NCBI GenBank assembly: GCA_000230935.2
Contig: AGIQ01000004.1
Location: 401,255 to 465,254 of the forward strand
From: Mycolicibacterium rhodesiae JS60
GTDB lineage: Bacteria; Actinomycetota; Actinomycetes; Mycobacteriales; Mycobacteriaceae
DNA length: 64,000 nucleotides
Direction: 5' to 3'
Position numbers and translations under genes: made by a program
Notes under the pieces: generated by a model
The model's database searches: none
Told to the model about the DNA's origin: nothing
The model's input: only the letters and a program-made list of their open reading frames with translations
Shown: piece after piece, positions 43,043-52,841 of the stretch
How the letters are laid out: each line of letters starts with the position of its first letter
Numbering within the stretch: position 1 is the stretch's first letter

Positions 43043-44763
43043 CCCGCGCGGGTAACCACCACCGAGTGTGCGGGCAGCCGCGTGCCGTGCGCGCCGGCCT
43101 CGGGTTCACCCCAGGCCAGCAGCACGTCACCGGCGGCCGGCACGGTCACCGGTTGCTCACCGAGATTGCAGGCGATCGCAATGGCGCCGCGGCGCATCAC
43201 GATCCAGCGCTCGTCCTCGTCGTAGTCGATGACCAGGTCGGTCAGCCACGGGTCGGCCATGTCGGGTTCGTCGGCGCGCAACGCGATCAGTCCGCGGTAG
43301 AACGCCAGCAGCCGCGCGTGCTCACCCTCGCCGAGCTCGTCCCAGTCCAGCTTGGAGCGCAGGAACGTCTGCGGGTCCTGCGGATCGGGCACATCGTCGG
43401 CGTCCCAGCCGTGGTCGGCGAACTCCGCCTTGCGGCCCTCCGCGGTCGCTGTGGCCAGTTCTGGCTCGGGATGGGAGCTGAAGAACTGGAACGGCCGGCA
43501 CGACCCCCATTCCTCGCCCATGAAAAGCATTGCGGTATAGGGCGATCCAAGAGCAAGTGCCGCCTTGACGGCGAGCTGGCCGAAGTCCAGATTCTGTGAC
43601 GGCCGGTCGCCGAGTGCACGATTGCCGACCTGATCGTGGGTGGTGGTGTAGGCCATCAGCCGGGTGGCCGGAATGAGCGCCTTGTCCAGCGGCCTGCCGT
43701 GCCTGCGGTGGCGGAACGACGAGTAGGTGCCGGCGTGGAAGTACCCGTTCTGCAGTGTGGTCGCCAGCGTGGCCATCGAGCCGAAATCGGCGTAGTAGCC
43801 CTGCCGTTCGCCGGACACCGCGGTGTGGATGGCGTGATGGATATCGTCGTCCCACTGGGCGGTCAGGCCGTAGCCCCCGCGATCCCGCGGCGTGATGAGC
43901 CGCGGATCGTTGAGGTCACTCTCGGCGATCAGCGACAGTGGCCGGCCCAGAACTGCTGACAGCGCATCGGTTTCGGCCGACAGCTCCTCGAGGATGTGGA
44001 TTGCGGTGTTGTCGACGAGCGCGTGCACGGCATCGAGTCGCAGGCCGTCGGCGTGGAAGTCGCGCATCCAGCGCAGCGCGCAGTCGATGACGTAGCGGCG
44101 CACCTCGTCGGCGTCCGGCCCGGCCAGGTTGACGCCCTCGCCCCACGGATTGCTCACGGCGGACAGGTACGGCCCGAACCGGGGCAGGTAATTGCCCGAC
44201 GGCCCGAAATGGTTGAACACCGCATCGATCAACACCCCGAGCCCGCGGGCATGACAGGCTTCGACCAGGCGCACCAAACCGTCAGGGCCGCCATAGGGTT
44301 CGTGCACGGCGTACCACAGCACCCCGTCATAGCCCCAGCCGTGGCTGCCGTTGAAGGCGTTGACGGGCATCAGCTGGACGAAGTCAACACCCAGGTCCAC
44401 CAGGTAGTCCAACTTTTCGATGGCGGCCTCGAAGGTGCCGTCGGCGGTGAACGTGCCGGTGTGCAGCTCGTAGATCACCGCGCCCTCTATCGAGCGCCCG
44501 GCCCACTGCTGATCGGTCCACCGCACGGCAGAGGCGTCCCAGAGTTGCGAGCGCTCGTGCACGCCGTCGGGCTGACGAGCCGACCGCGGATCCGGCAGGA
44601 CGGCCGGATCATCGTCCAGGACGAAGCCGTACCGGGCATCCGGCGGGCAGTCGACGTCGGCGCGCCACCAGCCGTCGTCACCGGCAGACATCTCGTGCAG
44701 CTGCCCGCCGACATCGAGGCGCACGAGTTTGGGCAGCGGCGCCCACACCACGAATTCAGGCAT
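43039..44763 (-). CDS. treZ: Malto-oligosyltrehalose trehalohydrolase
   Basis: 574 aa from the ATG at 44763; the frame extends upstream only into treY. An N-terminal CBM48-like domain (FVVWAPLPKLVRLDVGG) is followed by a GH13 barrel with GLRLDAVHALVD (nucleophile Asp) and IAESDLNDPRL (acid/base Glu). It releases trehalose from maltooligosyl-trehalose made by TreY. It overlaps treY by 8 nt and is last in the treX-treY-treZ operon. Confidence 0.95.
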   Translation of the reverse strand: MPEFVVWAPLPKLVRLDVGGQLHEMSAGDDGWWRADVDCPPDARYGFVLDDDPAVLPDPRSARQPDGVHERSQLWDASAVRWTDQQWAGRSIEGAVIYELHTGTFTADGTFEAAIEKLDYLVDLGVDFVQLMPVNAFNGSHGWGYDGVLWYAVHEPYGGPDGLVRLVEACHARGLGVLIDAVFNHFGPSGNYLPRFGPYLSAVSNPWGEGVNLAGPDADEVRRYVIDCALRWMRDFHADGLRLDAVHALVDNTAIHILEELSAETDALSAVLGRPLSLIAESDLNDPRLITPRDRGGYGLTAQWDDDIHHAIHTAVSGERQGYYADFGSMATLATTLQNGYFHAGTYSSFRHRRHGRPLDKALIPATRLMAYTTTHDQVGNRALGDRPSQNLDFGQLAVKAALALGSPYTAMLFMGEEWGSCRPFQFFSSHPEPELATATAEGRKAEFADHGWDADDVPDPQDPQTFLRSKLDWDELGEGEHARLLAFYRGLIALRADEPDMADPWLTDLVIDYDEDERWIVMRRGAIAIACNLGEQPVTVPAAGDVLLAWGEPEAGAHGTRLPAHSVVVTRAG

Positions 44764-47053
44764 CTGAGGACTCCAACAACACCACAGGCAGCTCGCCGAA
44801 CACCTCACCGGCCGGCGTCGGGCCGCTGAAACGCGAACCGGTCAGCCGATCGGTCCACACCCGCTCGGGCAACGGCAGAATCGTGTCACCCCAGCCGTCG
44901 TGGTGCAGCCGGACCGTCCAGCGGGTGACCGCGATCAGCACGTCGGAACCCCGGTGGAACGCCACAACGTGCGGTGCCGCGGCACCGACCGCCAACACCG
45001 GCCGATACTCACCCGACAAGAACGCGTCGGGGCGGTCCCGCCGGGCGTGCAGCGCGGCCCGCACCACCCGAATCTTGGGATGCGACAAGCGTTCCAGCTC
45101 GCTGCCGCGCACGGAGTAGTCGACGGGTCTGCGGTTGTCCGGATCGACGAGGCTGTCCTCCCACAGTTCGGTGCCCTGGTAGACGTCCGGGATGCCGGGG
45201 ACGGTGAGGGCGAGCAGCTTCTGCCCCAGCGAGTCGCTGTGCGCGTGCGGTTCCAGTTGGACAACCAGGCCGGTCAGCTCGGCGGCCACCGGCCCATCCA
45301 CGATGGCGTTCAGCCACGCGTGGACGGCGTCCTCGAACTCGGCGTCCGGGTCGTTCCACGAGGTGCGCCACGCGGCTTCGCGGATCGCCTTCTCCGCATA
45401 GGCGTGCAACCGGGTGCGCAACTCGTCGGTGACCTGACCGTCGGCCGGCCAGACCCCGAAGATGTTCTGCAGCAAGAACAGTGCGGTCGCGGAATCGGGC
45501 GCCGGCGTGGTGGTCTGCCAGCTGGCCACGAACTCGGCCCACAGTGAGGGCACCTGGGACAGCACGCCGATCCGGGCGCGCACGTCCTCACCGCGCTTGG
45601 TGTCATGAGTCGACAGGGTGGTCATCGCGTGCGGCCACAACCGCCCCCGCACCGCCGCGCTTCGATGAAACTCGGCGGCGCTGACGCCGAAGCGCGCCGG
45701 CTCACCGCCGACCTCGTTGAGCGACACCAGGCGTGGGTCGCGGTAGAAGTAGCAGTCCTCCACCGCCTTCGCCGTCATCGCCCCGCACAGCTGCTGCAGC
45801 CGCGCAGCGGGCTCCGCCGAACACAGTGCTAGCGAAACCAGGTCCAGCGGTGCGGCCAGCGCAGGCTGCTCGCTGACCGTCTGCGCGATCGCGACCGACA
45901 ACAGCGAGGACAGACTCAGGTAATCCGACCGGTACACACCGACATTCGTCAGCATCGCGACCACCGCGTCGGGCAGCTGCGGGTGGTCGGCACCCACGGC
46001 GGTGACGATCGAGCGACGCAGCCGGGCCAGCTCGCTGGCGAGTGTGGTGGTGGCCGCGCTGATCTTCAACTGACGCAACATCTCCGGCGCGTAGGCGTAG
46101 TCGAAGCCATTACCGTCGACCAATTCGGTCAACGCCGTTGCGCCGGTGGGATCGACGAAGACACCGCCCACCTCGCGCAGCACGTCGTAGCCGGTGGTGC
46201 CGTCGACGGGCAGCGACGGGTCCAGCGGCTCACCGACACCGAGGATCTTCTCGATCACGATCCAGGCCTGCGGCCCGATCAGATCGCGCAGCCACCTCAG
46301 GTATCCGGTCGGATCGGTCAAGCCGTCGGGGTGGTCGATACGCACCCCATCGACCAAGCCCTCGCGGAACCAGCGGGCCACCTCGGTGTGTGATGTCTCG
46401 AACACCGTCGGGTCGTCCTGGCGCAGACCGGCCAGCGAGGTGATCGAGAAGAACCGGCGATACCCGCACACGCCATTGCGCCACCCGATCAGCTTGTAGT
46501 GCTGGCGCTCGTGCACCTGCGGCCCGCTGCCGTCGCCGGTGCCCGGCGCGATCGGGAAGGCGAGGCCGCCGAGCCGCAATGTGTCACCGTCCACCGTCAG
46601 GTCGGCGACATCACTGTCAGAACCCAAGACCGGCAACAGGATTCGGCCATCGGGATCGGCCGTCCAGTCGATGTCGAAGAATGTCGCGTAGGCCGACTCG
46701 CGACCGTTGCGCAGCACGTCCCACCACCACGGGTTGCGATCGGGCCGGTCCACTCCGACATGGTTGGGCACGATGTCGACGACCAGCCCCAGGCCGCGCG
46801 CCTTGGCGGCCTCGGCCAGCCGGGCCAGACCGTCGGGGCCGCCCAGTTCGTCGGACACGGTGCTGGGATCGGTGACGTCGTAGCCGTGGGTGGACCCGGG
46901 CGCGGCGGTCAGGATGGGGGACAGGTAGAGGTGGCTGACACCCAGCCCGTCGAGATAGTCGAGGAGTTTCTCGGCGTCGGCGAAGGTGAACGCATCGCCT
47001 GCCGAAGGGCCGCGCAGCTGCAGGCGATAGGTGGACAGCACCGGGGAAGCCAT
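44756..47053 (-). CDS. treY: Malto-oligosyltrehalose synthase
   Basis: 765 aa from the ATG at 47053; the codons above it are not family-like. GH13 motifs: VVDIVPNHVGVDRPDRNPWWWDVL near the N-terminus and GVRIDHPDGL (nucleophile Asp), then VIEKIL. It isomerises the terminal alpha-1,4 bond of maltooligosaccharides to alpha,alpha-1,1. Placed between treX and treZ with a 17-nt gap and an 8-nt overlap respectively. Confidence 0.95.
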   Translation of the reverse strand: MASPVLSTYRLQLRGPSAGDAFTFADAEKLLDYLDGLGVSHLYLSPILTAAPGSTHGYDVTDPSTVSDELGGPDGLARLAEAAKARGLGLVVDIVPNHVGVDRPDRNPWWWDVLRNGRESAYATFFDIDWTADPDGRILLPVLGSDSDVADLTVDGDTLRLGGLAFPIAPGTGDGSGPQVHERQHYKLIGWRNGVCGYRRFFSITSLAGLRQDDPTVFETSHTEVARWFREGLVDGVRIDHPDGLTDPTGYLRWLRDLIGPQAWIVIEKILGVGEPLDPSLPVDGTTGYDVLREVGGVFVDPTGATALTELVDGNGFDYAYAPEMLRQLKISAATTTLASELARLRRSIVTAVGADHPQLPDAVVAMLTNVGVYRSDYLSLSSLLSVAIAQTVSEQPALAAPLDLVSLALCSAEPAARLQQLCGAMTAKAVEDCYFYRDPRLVSLNEVGGEPARFGVSAAEFHRSAAVRGRLWPHAMTTLSTHDTKRGEDVRARIGVLSQVPSLWAEFVASWQTTTPAPDSATALFLLQNIFGVWPADGQVTDELRTRLHAYAEKAIREAAWRTSWNDPDAEFEDAVHAWLNAIVDGPVAAELTGLVVQLEPHAHSDSLGQKLLALTVPGIPDVYQGTELWEDSLVDPDNRRPVDYSVRGSELERLSHPKIRVVRAALHARRDRPDAFLSGEYRPVLAVGAAAPHVVAFHRGSDVLIAVTRWTVRLHHDGWGDTILPLPERVWTDRLTGSRFSGPTPAGEVFGELPVVLLESSDA

Positions 47054-47070
47054 AGCTGTGCCTGTTCCCG

Positions 47071-49215
47071 CTAGCCGGTCTTTTGAAGCACCAGAACCGA
47101 TCGACCCGGCACCGTGATCGCCTCGCCCGTCTTCACCACCGTGCCGTTGGTGCCGGTGGCATCCCAGGTGTCGAGAACGGCTGTCCACTGTTCGGCGTAG
47201 TCGCCGTCGGGAGTGACGAATTCGATCGGCTTACTGTGGGCGTTGAAGCACAGCAGGAACGAATCGTCGACGACGCGTTCGCCGCGGGAGTTGGGTTCGG
47301 GGATGGCTTCACCGTTGAGGAACATGCCCACGAACTTGAAGCCCGAGTCCCAGTCGTCGTGGCTCATCTCCTGGCCGGCCGGGGTGAGCCAGGCGATGTC
47401 CCGGACCTGATCGCCGGTCCGGATCGGCTCACCGTCGAAGAACCGGCGGCGCCGAAAGACCGGGTGCTGCTTGCGAAGTGCGGTCACCTTCTTGGTGAAC
47501 TCGAGCAGGTCGGAGTTGGTCGCGCGCAGGGTCCAGTCCATCCAGGACAGTGGCGAATCCTGGCAATAGACGTTGTTGTTGCCCTGCTGGGTGCGGCCGA
47601 TCTCGTCACCGTGGGCGATCATCGGGGTGCCCTGCGAGAGCAGCAGGGTGACCAGGATGTTGCGCATCTGCTGGCCGCGCAGCGCCAGGATCTGCGGATC
47701 ATCGGTCGGGCCTTCCACCCCGCAGTTCCACGACCGGTTGTGGCTCTCGCCGTCCCGGTTGTCCTCGCCGTTGGCCATATTGTGTTTCTCGTTGTAGGAC
47801 ACCAGGTCGTTGAGGGTGAAGCCGTCGTGGCAGGTGACGAAGTTGATGCTGGCGCCCGGGCGGCGGCCGGTGGCTTCGTAGAGGTCCGACGACCCGGTCA
47901 GCCGGGACGCGAACTCGCCAAGGGTGGCCGGTTCTCCGCGCCAGTAGTCGCGCACGGTGTCGCGGTACTTGCCGTTCCATTCGGTCCACAGGCTGGGGAA
48001 GTTGCCGACCTGGTAGCCACCCTCGCCGACGTCCCACGGTTCGGCGATCAGTTTGACCTGACTGATCACCGGGTCCTGCTGCACGATGTCGAAGAACGCG
48101 CTCAAGCGGTCGACTTCGTAGAACTCGCGGGCCAGCGTGGAGGCCAGGTCGAACCGGAACCCGTCGACGTGCATCTCGAGAACCCAGTACCGCAGCGAGT
48201 CCATGATCAACTGCAGCGTGTGCGGATGCCGCGGGTTGAGGCTGTTGCCGGTGCCGGTGAAGTCGCGGTAGAGCCGCAGGTCGTCGTCCATCAGGCGGTA
48301 GTAGGCCGCGTTGTCGATGCCGCGCAGGTTGATCGTCGGCCCGAGGTGATTGCCTTCGGCGGTGTGGTTGTAGACCACGTCGAGGATGACCTCGATGCCC
48401 GCCTCGTGGAACGAGCGCACCATCGTCTTGAACTCGGCGACCGCGCCGCCGGCGTGCCGGGTCGCCGCGTACTGGTAGTGCGGGGCCAGGAAGCCGAACG
48501 TGTTGTATCCCCAGTAGTTTCGCAGTCCCAGATCGATCAGGCGGTGGTCGTGCATGAACTGGTGCACCGGCATCAGTTCGATGGCGGTGACGTTGAGCGC
48601 CTTGAGGTGATCGATCACCGCCGGGTGGCCCAGCCCGGCGTAGGTGCCGCGCAGTTCCTCGGGGATGCCGGGGTGAGTTTGCGTCATGCCCTTGACGTGG
48701 GCTTCGTAGATGATCGTCTCGTTGTACGGCGTCCGTGGCGCGTGGTCGGAGCCCCAGTGGAAGAACGGGTTGATGACGACGCTGGTCATCGTGTGGCCCA
48801 ACGAATCGATCATCGGCGGCGTGCCGCCGGAGGCCAGGTCGTCGGCCCCGAGGTCGTAGGAGTACAGCGCCTGGCTGAACTCGAAGTCGCCGTGGAAGGA
48901 CTTGCCGTAAGGGTCGAGCAGCAGCTTGCTGGGATCGCATCGGTGGCCGGCCCCCGGGTCCCACGGGCCGTGTACGCGGAAGCCGTACCGCTGTCCGGGA
49001 TTGATCGTCGGCAGGTAGGCGTGCCACACGAAACCGTCGACTTCGTCGAGGTCGATGCGGGTTTCGGTGCCGTCCTTGGCGATGAGGCAGAGTTCGACTC
49101 GGTCGGCCACCTCGGAGAACAGCGAGAAATTCGTGCCCGCGCCGTCATAGGTGGCCCCGAGCGGGTACGCGGCACCAGGCCACACCGTGGTCAGTGCGGG
49201 TTCGCTCGACGACAT
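47071..49215 (-). CDS. treX: Glycogen debranching enzyme (isoamylase type)
   Basis: 714 aa. CBM48 N-terminus (YPLGATYDGAGTNFSLFSE) and GH13 motifs: VVYNHTAEGN, DGFRFDLAST (nucleophile Asp) and LIAEPWDVGEGGYQ (acid/base Glu). It hydrolyses alpha-1,6 branches of glycogen to feed TreY/TreZ. TAAGGT at 49227-49222 lies 6 nt before the ATG, giving a probable leaderless operon promoter. Also called glgX. Confidence 0.95.
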   Translation of the reverse strand: MSSSEPALTTVWPGAAYPLGATYDGAGTNFSLFSEVADRVELCLIAKDGTETRIDLDEVDGFVWHAYLPTINPGQRYGFRVHGPWDPGAGHRCDPSKLLLDPYGKSFHGDFEFSQALYSYDLGADDLASGGTPPMIDSLGHTMTSVVINPFFHWGSDHAPRTPYNETIIYEAHVKGMTQTHPGIPEELRGTYAGLGHPAVIDHLKALNVTAIELMPVHQFMHDHRLIDLGLRNYWGYNTFGFLAPHYQYAATRHAGGAVAEFKTMVRSFHEAGIEVILDVVYNHTAEGNHLGPTINLRGIDNAAYYRLMDDDLRLYRDFTGTGNSLNPRHPHTLQLIMDSLRYWVLEMHVDGFRFDLASTLAREFYEVDRLSAFFDIVQQDPVISQVKLIAEPWDVGEGGYQVGNFPSLWTEWNGKYRDTVRDYWRGEPATLGEFASRLTGSSDLYEATGRRPGASINFVTCHDGFTLNDLVSYNEKHNMANGEDNRDGESHNRSWNCGVEGPTDDPQILALRGQQMRNILVTLLLSQGTPMIAHGDEIGRTQQGNNNVYCQDSPLSWMDWTLRATNSDLLEFTKKVTALRKQHPVFRRRRFFDGEPIRTGDQVRDIAWLTPAGQEMSHDDWDSGFKFVGMFLNGEAIPEPNSRGERVVDDSFLLCFNAHSKPIEFVTPDGDYAEQWTAVLDTWDATGTNGTVVKTGEAITVPGRSVLVLQKTG

Positions 49216-49256
49216 CTCTCGACCTTATCGACGTGGCGCGAACGTCGCGCAGGATG

Positions 49257-51392
49257 TCACCACCATGTGGTGGCCGCCCCCAGCTGCCGGCCCAGCTCGG
49301 GAATCAACGTGCGCATGTACGTCGCCGAGATGTGATGAGCATCGTGGTAAATCAGGACATTTCCCTCGACCGCGCGGCACCGGTCGGCACGGCACACCGC
49401 GTCGCTGAGGTCCAGGACCCGCATCAGCGGGAAGATCGGGACGAAATCGAGGGTCTGGTTGCGGCTGGAGAGCACCTCGGAACGGTCGATCCCGCACGAC
49501 ACCGCGTCGCCGCCCTTGGCCAGACAGTCGGTCGGGAAGAAGGGTTGGCCGTTGCGCACCAGCCACGGGGTGTCACGCATCGCCAAGATCGGAATCTTGT
49601 TGTCCGACAACGTTTGCCAGATACCGATGTAGGTCGCTGGCATCACATCGCCCGGCTTGATGTTCCATGGCCGGGTCGAGGTGGTGAACACGAAATCGGG
49701 GTGATCGCCGATCAACTTGGCCATCACCTTCTGGTTCCACTTGTGGCAGTTGGGGTAGGGCCGGTTGTCGCCCATCACCAGCGGTGATTCCTCGGTGGTC
49801 AGCGGACAACCCATCTTCAGATAGGTGACCACCTTGAAGTGGTGCATCGTGCCCAGCGCGTCCAGTGCGGTGATCCAGTGTTCGGCGTGCGATCCGCCGG
49901 CCAGCGCGATCGTCCGGGTCGCCGACTTGTCCCCGTAGGTGCAGTTGATGACGTCGGTGTTGTCGAAATCACTGATACAGCCGTCGTTGGTCGACTCGGG
50001 CAGGTCCTTCTGCGCCTCCAGCACAGTCGGCCGCATCGGCAGCTTGGGTACCCGGGCATGCTGGGTCAGTGCCCGCGCCCCCGGATAGCCGTCGGTGGAC
50101 AGCGCGACCAATTCCTTGCCGTTGGCGCGCTGCACCGTGACGTGCTCGCGCCAGGTGAACGACGTCGCCGTCAGTGCCACCCCGAGCAGTGCCACGGCCG
50201 TCCCCAGCGCGATGGTCGGTCTGCGCAGGCGGGCGCGCCACGCGATCTGCGGCGCCGGTGCGGCTACCGTCCGCCGCCCGGAGCGCAGCGGCTCCTCGAT
50301 GAAGCGCATCGTCAAATAGGCCAGTACGCCCGAGATCGCCAAGAGGATCGCCCCGTCGACGAAGCCGGCGCGCCTGTCGCCGGTGTAGGCGAGCCAGAAG
50401 ATCAGCAGCGGCCAATGCCACAGGTACAGCGAGTAGGCCATCGCGCCGAGCGTCACCAGCGGCCGCGCGGACAGCGCCCGGTTCGGCAGCGGCAGCCGGT
50501 CGCGGGTCGACGGGCTCGCGTGCCGGTTCGCGGCCGCCAGGATCATCAGCACCGTCGCGCCGACCGGCACCAGCGCCCACGGGCCGGGGAACTCCCGCAC
50601 CCCGTCGATGAAGGCGCCGCACGAGACGATCACCGCCAGCCCGGCCGCGGCCAGCACGGTGCGCAGCCACATCGGCCAGCGCACGAACGGAACCACCGCG
50701 CCGACGAGCGTGCCCAGCAGCAGCTCCCAGGCGCGGGCGAAGCTGTTGTAGTAGGCGGCCGTCTGGTCGGACAGATGCAGGACGACGGCAAAGCTGAAGG
50801 ACGCGACAGTGAGCACGGCCAGCAAAGTCACAAGAGTCACACGCAGCCGATCGCCGAGCCGGCGGCGGAACACATAGGCAAACCCGAAGATAAGGGCAAG
50901 CATCGAAATGTAGAACTGGCCCTGAACGGACATCGACCAGATGTGCTGCAGCGGACTAACGGCCTCACCGGCGCGGAGATAGTTCGCCGCGGTCGCGGAC
51001 AACTCCCAGTTCTGGAAGTAGCCCAGGCTCGCCAGGCTCTGGTCGGCAAACGTCTCCCAGCGCGTCTGCGGCTGCACCAGGACGGTCAGTACGGCGCCCG
51101 CGGCAAGCACGACGACGAGGGCGGGCAACAGTCGCCGCACCAATCGACGGATCTCGGGCCAGGGTGACAGCCGCGAGTCGGGATTCAGCGCGGTGCGCAA
51201 CAGGGAACCGCCGAAGAAGAATCCGGACAGCACCAGAAAAACGTCGACCCCGCCGGACACCCGCCCGAACCACACATGAAAAACCGCCACGAGAGCGATC
51301 GCGACACCACGGAGCCCGTCGAGGTCGTGGCGATAGAACCCCGACTTTCGCTCCGCCGCTACCGTCGCCGGGGGTGGGGTCAGGGTCAGCAT
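49257..51392 (-). CDS. AT3-SGNH membrane acyltransferase (OafA-like)
   Basis: 711 aa. An N-terminal acyltransferase-3 domain with about ten helices begins HDLDGLRGVAIALVAVFHVWF and SGGVDVFLVLSGFFFGG. A C-terminal periplasmic SGNH domain has ALAGGSHAEHW (catalytic Ser; the usual GDSH is GGSH here) and a DAHHIS D-x-x-H motif. Such enzymes O-acetylate or acylate surface glycans. The M. tuberculosis counterpart by position is Rv1565c. It starts 126 nt from divergent bioA; a TAGATT lies 11 nt before its ATG. Confidence 0.88.
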   Translation of the reverse strand: MLTLTPPPATVAAERKSGFYRHDLDGLRGVAIALVAVFHVWFGRVSGGVDVFLVLSGFFFGGSLLRTALNPDSRLSPWPEIRRLVRRLLPALVVVLAAGAVLTVLVQPQTRWETFADQSLASLGYFQNWELSATAANYLRAGEAVSPLQHIWSMSVQGQFYISMLALIFGFAYVFRRRLGDRLRVTLVTLLAVLTVASFSFAVVLHLSDQTAAYYNSFARAWELLLGTLVGAVVPFVRWPMWLRTVLAAAGLAVIVSCGAFIDGVREFPGPWALVPVGATVLMILAAANRHASPSTRDRLPLPNRALSARPLVTLGAMAYSLYLWHWPLLIFWLAYTGDRRAGFVDGAILLAISGVLAYLTMRFIEEPLRSGRRTVAAPAPQIAWRARLRRPTIALGTAVALLGVALTATSFTWREHVTVQRANGKELVALSTDGYPGARALTQHARVPKLPMRPTVLEAQKDLPESTNDGCISDFDNTDVINCTYGDKSATRTIALAGGSHAEHWITALDALGTMHHFKVVTYLKMGCPLTTEESPLVMGDNRPYPNCHKWNQKVMAKLIGDHPDFVFTTSTRPWNIKPGDVMPATYIGIWQTLSDNKIPILAMRDTPWLVRNGQPFFPTDCLAKGGDAVSCGIDRSEVLSSRNQTLDFVPIFPLMRVLDLSDAVCRADRCRAVEGNVLIYHDAHHISATYMRTLIPELGRQLGAATTWW

Positions 51393-51518
51393 GATCGGAA
51401 ATCAATCTACCCAACCCGGGTATGTCTCTCATCTCCAGCGAACCGCGACCGGGCGGCGTGTCGTCGTAGAGCAAAGGCGTGCCCGCGTCGGTGCGGCGCC
51501 CCGCTAGGCTCACACACC

Positions 51519-52811
51519 GTGTCGGCGTTGACTCCCCAACAGATCAGCGCGATCGACGCCGCGCATATCTGGCACCCGTACAGCACGATCGGCGCCGAGG
51601 CGCTGCCCCCGGTAGTGGCCGTCGGAGCCGACGGCCCGTGGCTGACCCTGGTCCGCGACGGCGCCCAGATCCGCGTCCTCGATGCGATGGCCTCCTGGTG
51701 GACGGCCGTGCACGGCCACGGTCACCCAGTGCTCGACGCGGCGATCACCGGGCAGCTTTCGGTGATGAATCACGTCATGTTCGGCGGGCTGACCCACGAA
51801 CCGGCCGCGCGGCTGGCGCAGCTGCTCGTCGACATCACCCCGCAGGGCCTGGAGACCGTGTTCTTTTCCGACTCCGGCTCGGTGGCCGTCGAGGTCGCGG
51901 TCAAGATGGCCCTGCAGTACTGGCGCAGCGCGGGCCGGTTCGGCAAGCGCCGACTGATGACCTGGCGTGGCGGATATCACGGCGACACGTTCACCCCGAT
52001 GAGCGTCTGCGACCCCGACGGCGGGATGCACTCGCTGTGGACCGACGTCCTTTTCCCGCAAGTGTTCGCGCCACAGGTGCCGTCCGACTACGACCCGGCC
52101 TACATCGCGGCGTTCGAGACGCAGCTGATGGACCACGCCGCCGAGGTCGCCGCGGTCATCGTCGAACCCGTGGTGCAGGGTGCCGGGGGCATGCGCTTTC
52201 ACGACCCGCGCTATCTGAGCGACCTGCGGGCGATGTGCGACCGGGCCGGGGTGCTGCTGATCTTCGACGAGATCGCCACCGGATTCGGCCGCACGGGGGA
52301 GCTGTTCGCCGCCGACCACGCCGGTGTCAGCCCCGACATCATGTGTGTGGGCAAGGCGTTGACCGGCGGTTACGTCACCCTTGCGGCGACGCTGTGCACG
52401 CTCGAGATCGCCAGCACGATCAGCGGCAGCGAGGTAGGCGCCCTGATGCACGGCCCGACCTTCATGGCCAACGCGCTGGCGTGCGCGGTATCGGTGGCAT
52501 CGGTGGAACTGCTGCTCGGCCAGGACTGGCGCGGGCGCGTCGCGGAGATCAGCGCGGGGCTGATCGACGGGTTGGCGCCGGCGCGCGCCCTGCCGGGCGT
52601 CGCCGACGTGCGGGTGTGCGGCGCGATCGGCGTGATCGAGATGGCGGCGCCGGTCGATCTGACGGTTGCGACGCCCGTCGCCATGGACAACGGCGTCTGG
52701 CTGCGGCCGTTCCGCAACCTGATCTATGCGATGCCGCCGTTCATCTGCACTCCCGACGAGATAGGCCAGATCACCTCGGCGATGGTCGCGGTCGCTCGTG
52801 CATTAACCTGA
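51519..52811 (+). CDS. bioA: Adenosylmethionine-8-amino-7-oxononanoate aminotransferase
   Basis: 430 aa from the GTG at 51519. The longer frame from 51276 is rejected: it runs antisense into the acyltransferase, and TAGGCT at 51505-51510 is 8 nt before this GTG. Class III aminotransferase motifs: IWHPYSTIG, SWWTAVHGHGHP, and the PLP lysine in CVGKALTGGY. It makes 7,8-diaminopelargonate using SAM as amino donor. No BioQ box is seen before bioA itself, whereas one overlaps its stop codon. Confidence 0.95.
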   Translation: MSALTPQQISAIDAAHIWHPYSTIGAEALPPVVAVGADGPWLTLVRDGAQIRVLDAMASWWTAVHGHGHPVLDAAITGQLSVMNHVMFGGLTHEPAARLAQLLVDITPQGLETVFFSDSGSVAVEVAVKMALQYWRSAGRFGKRRLMTWRGGYHGDTFTPMSVCDPDGGMHSLWTDVLFPQVFAPQVPSDYDPAYIAAFETQLMDHAAEVAAVIVEPVVQGAGGMRFHDPRYLSDLRAMCDRAGVLLIFDEIATGFGRTGELFAADHAGVSPDIMCVGKALTGGYVTLAATLCTLEIASTISGSEVGALMHGPTFMANALACAVSVASVELLLGQDWRGRVAEISAGLIDGLAPARALPGVADVRVCGAIGVIEMAAPVDLTVATPVAMDNGVWLRPFRNLIYAMPPFICTPDEIGQITSAMVAVARALT

Positions 52812-52821
52812 ACGGTGTTCA
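52809..52821. promoter_or_regulatory. BioQ operator upstream of bioF-bioD
   Basis: TGAACGGTGTTCA, a 13-nt palindrome (5-nt arms), overlaps the bioA stop and ends 20 nt before the bioF GTG. It matches the BioQ box TGAACnnnGTTCA known in Corynebacterium and M. smegmatis. The flanks TAnCC and AG are shared with the bioB box, and TTAACC may be part of a -10. This implies a BioQ-controlled internal promoter for bioFD. Confidence 0.85.
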
Positions 52822-52841
52822 AGAGCCCGGAAGGAGTGCCC

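Noticed and set aside
47083..49335. 750-codon plus-strand frame
   Set aside because: Exact antisense of treX, whose GH13 motifs are unambiguous; the shadow protein has no motif.
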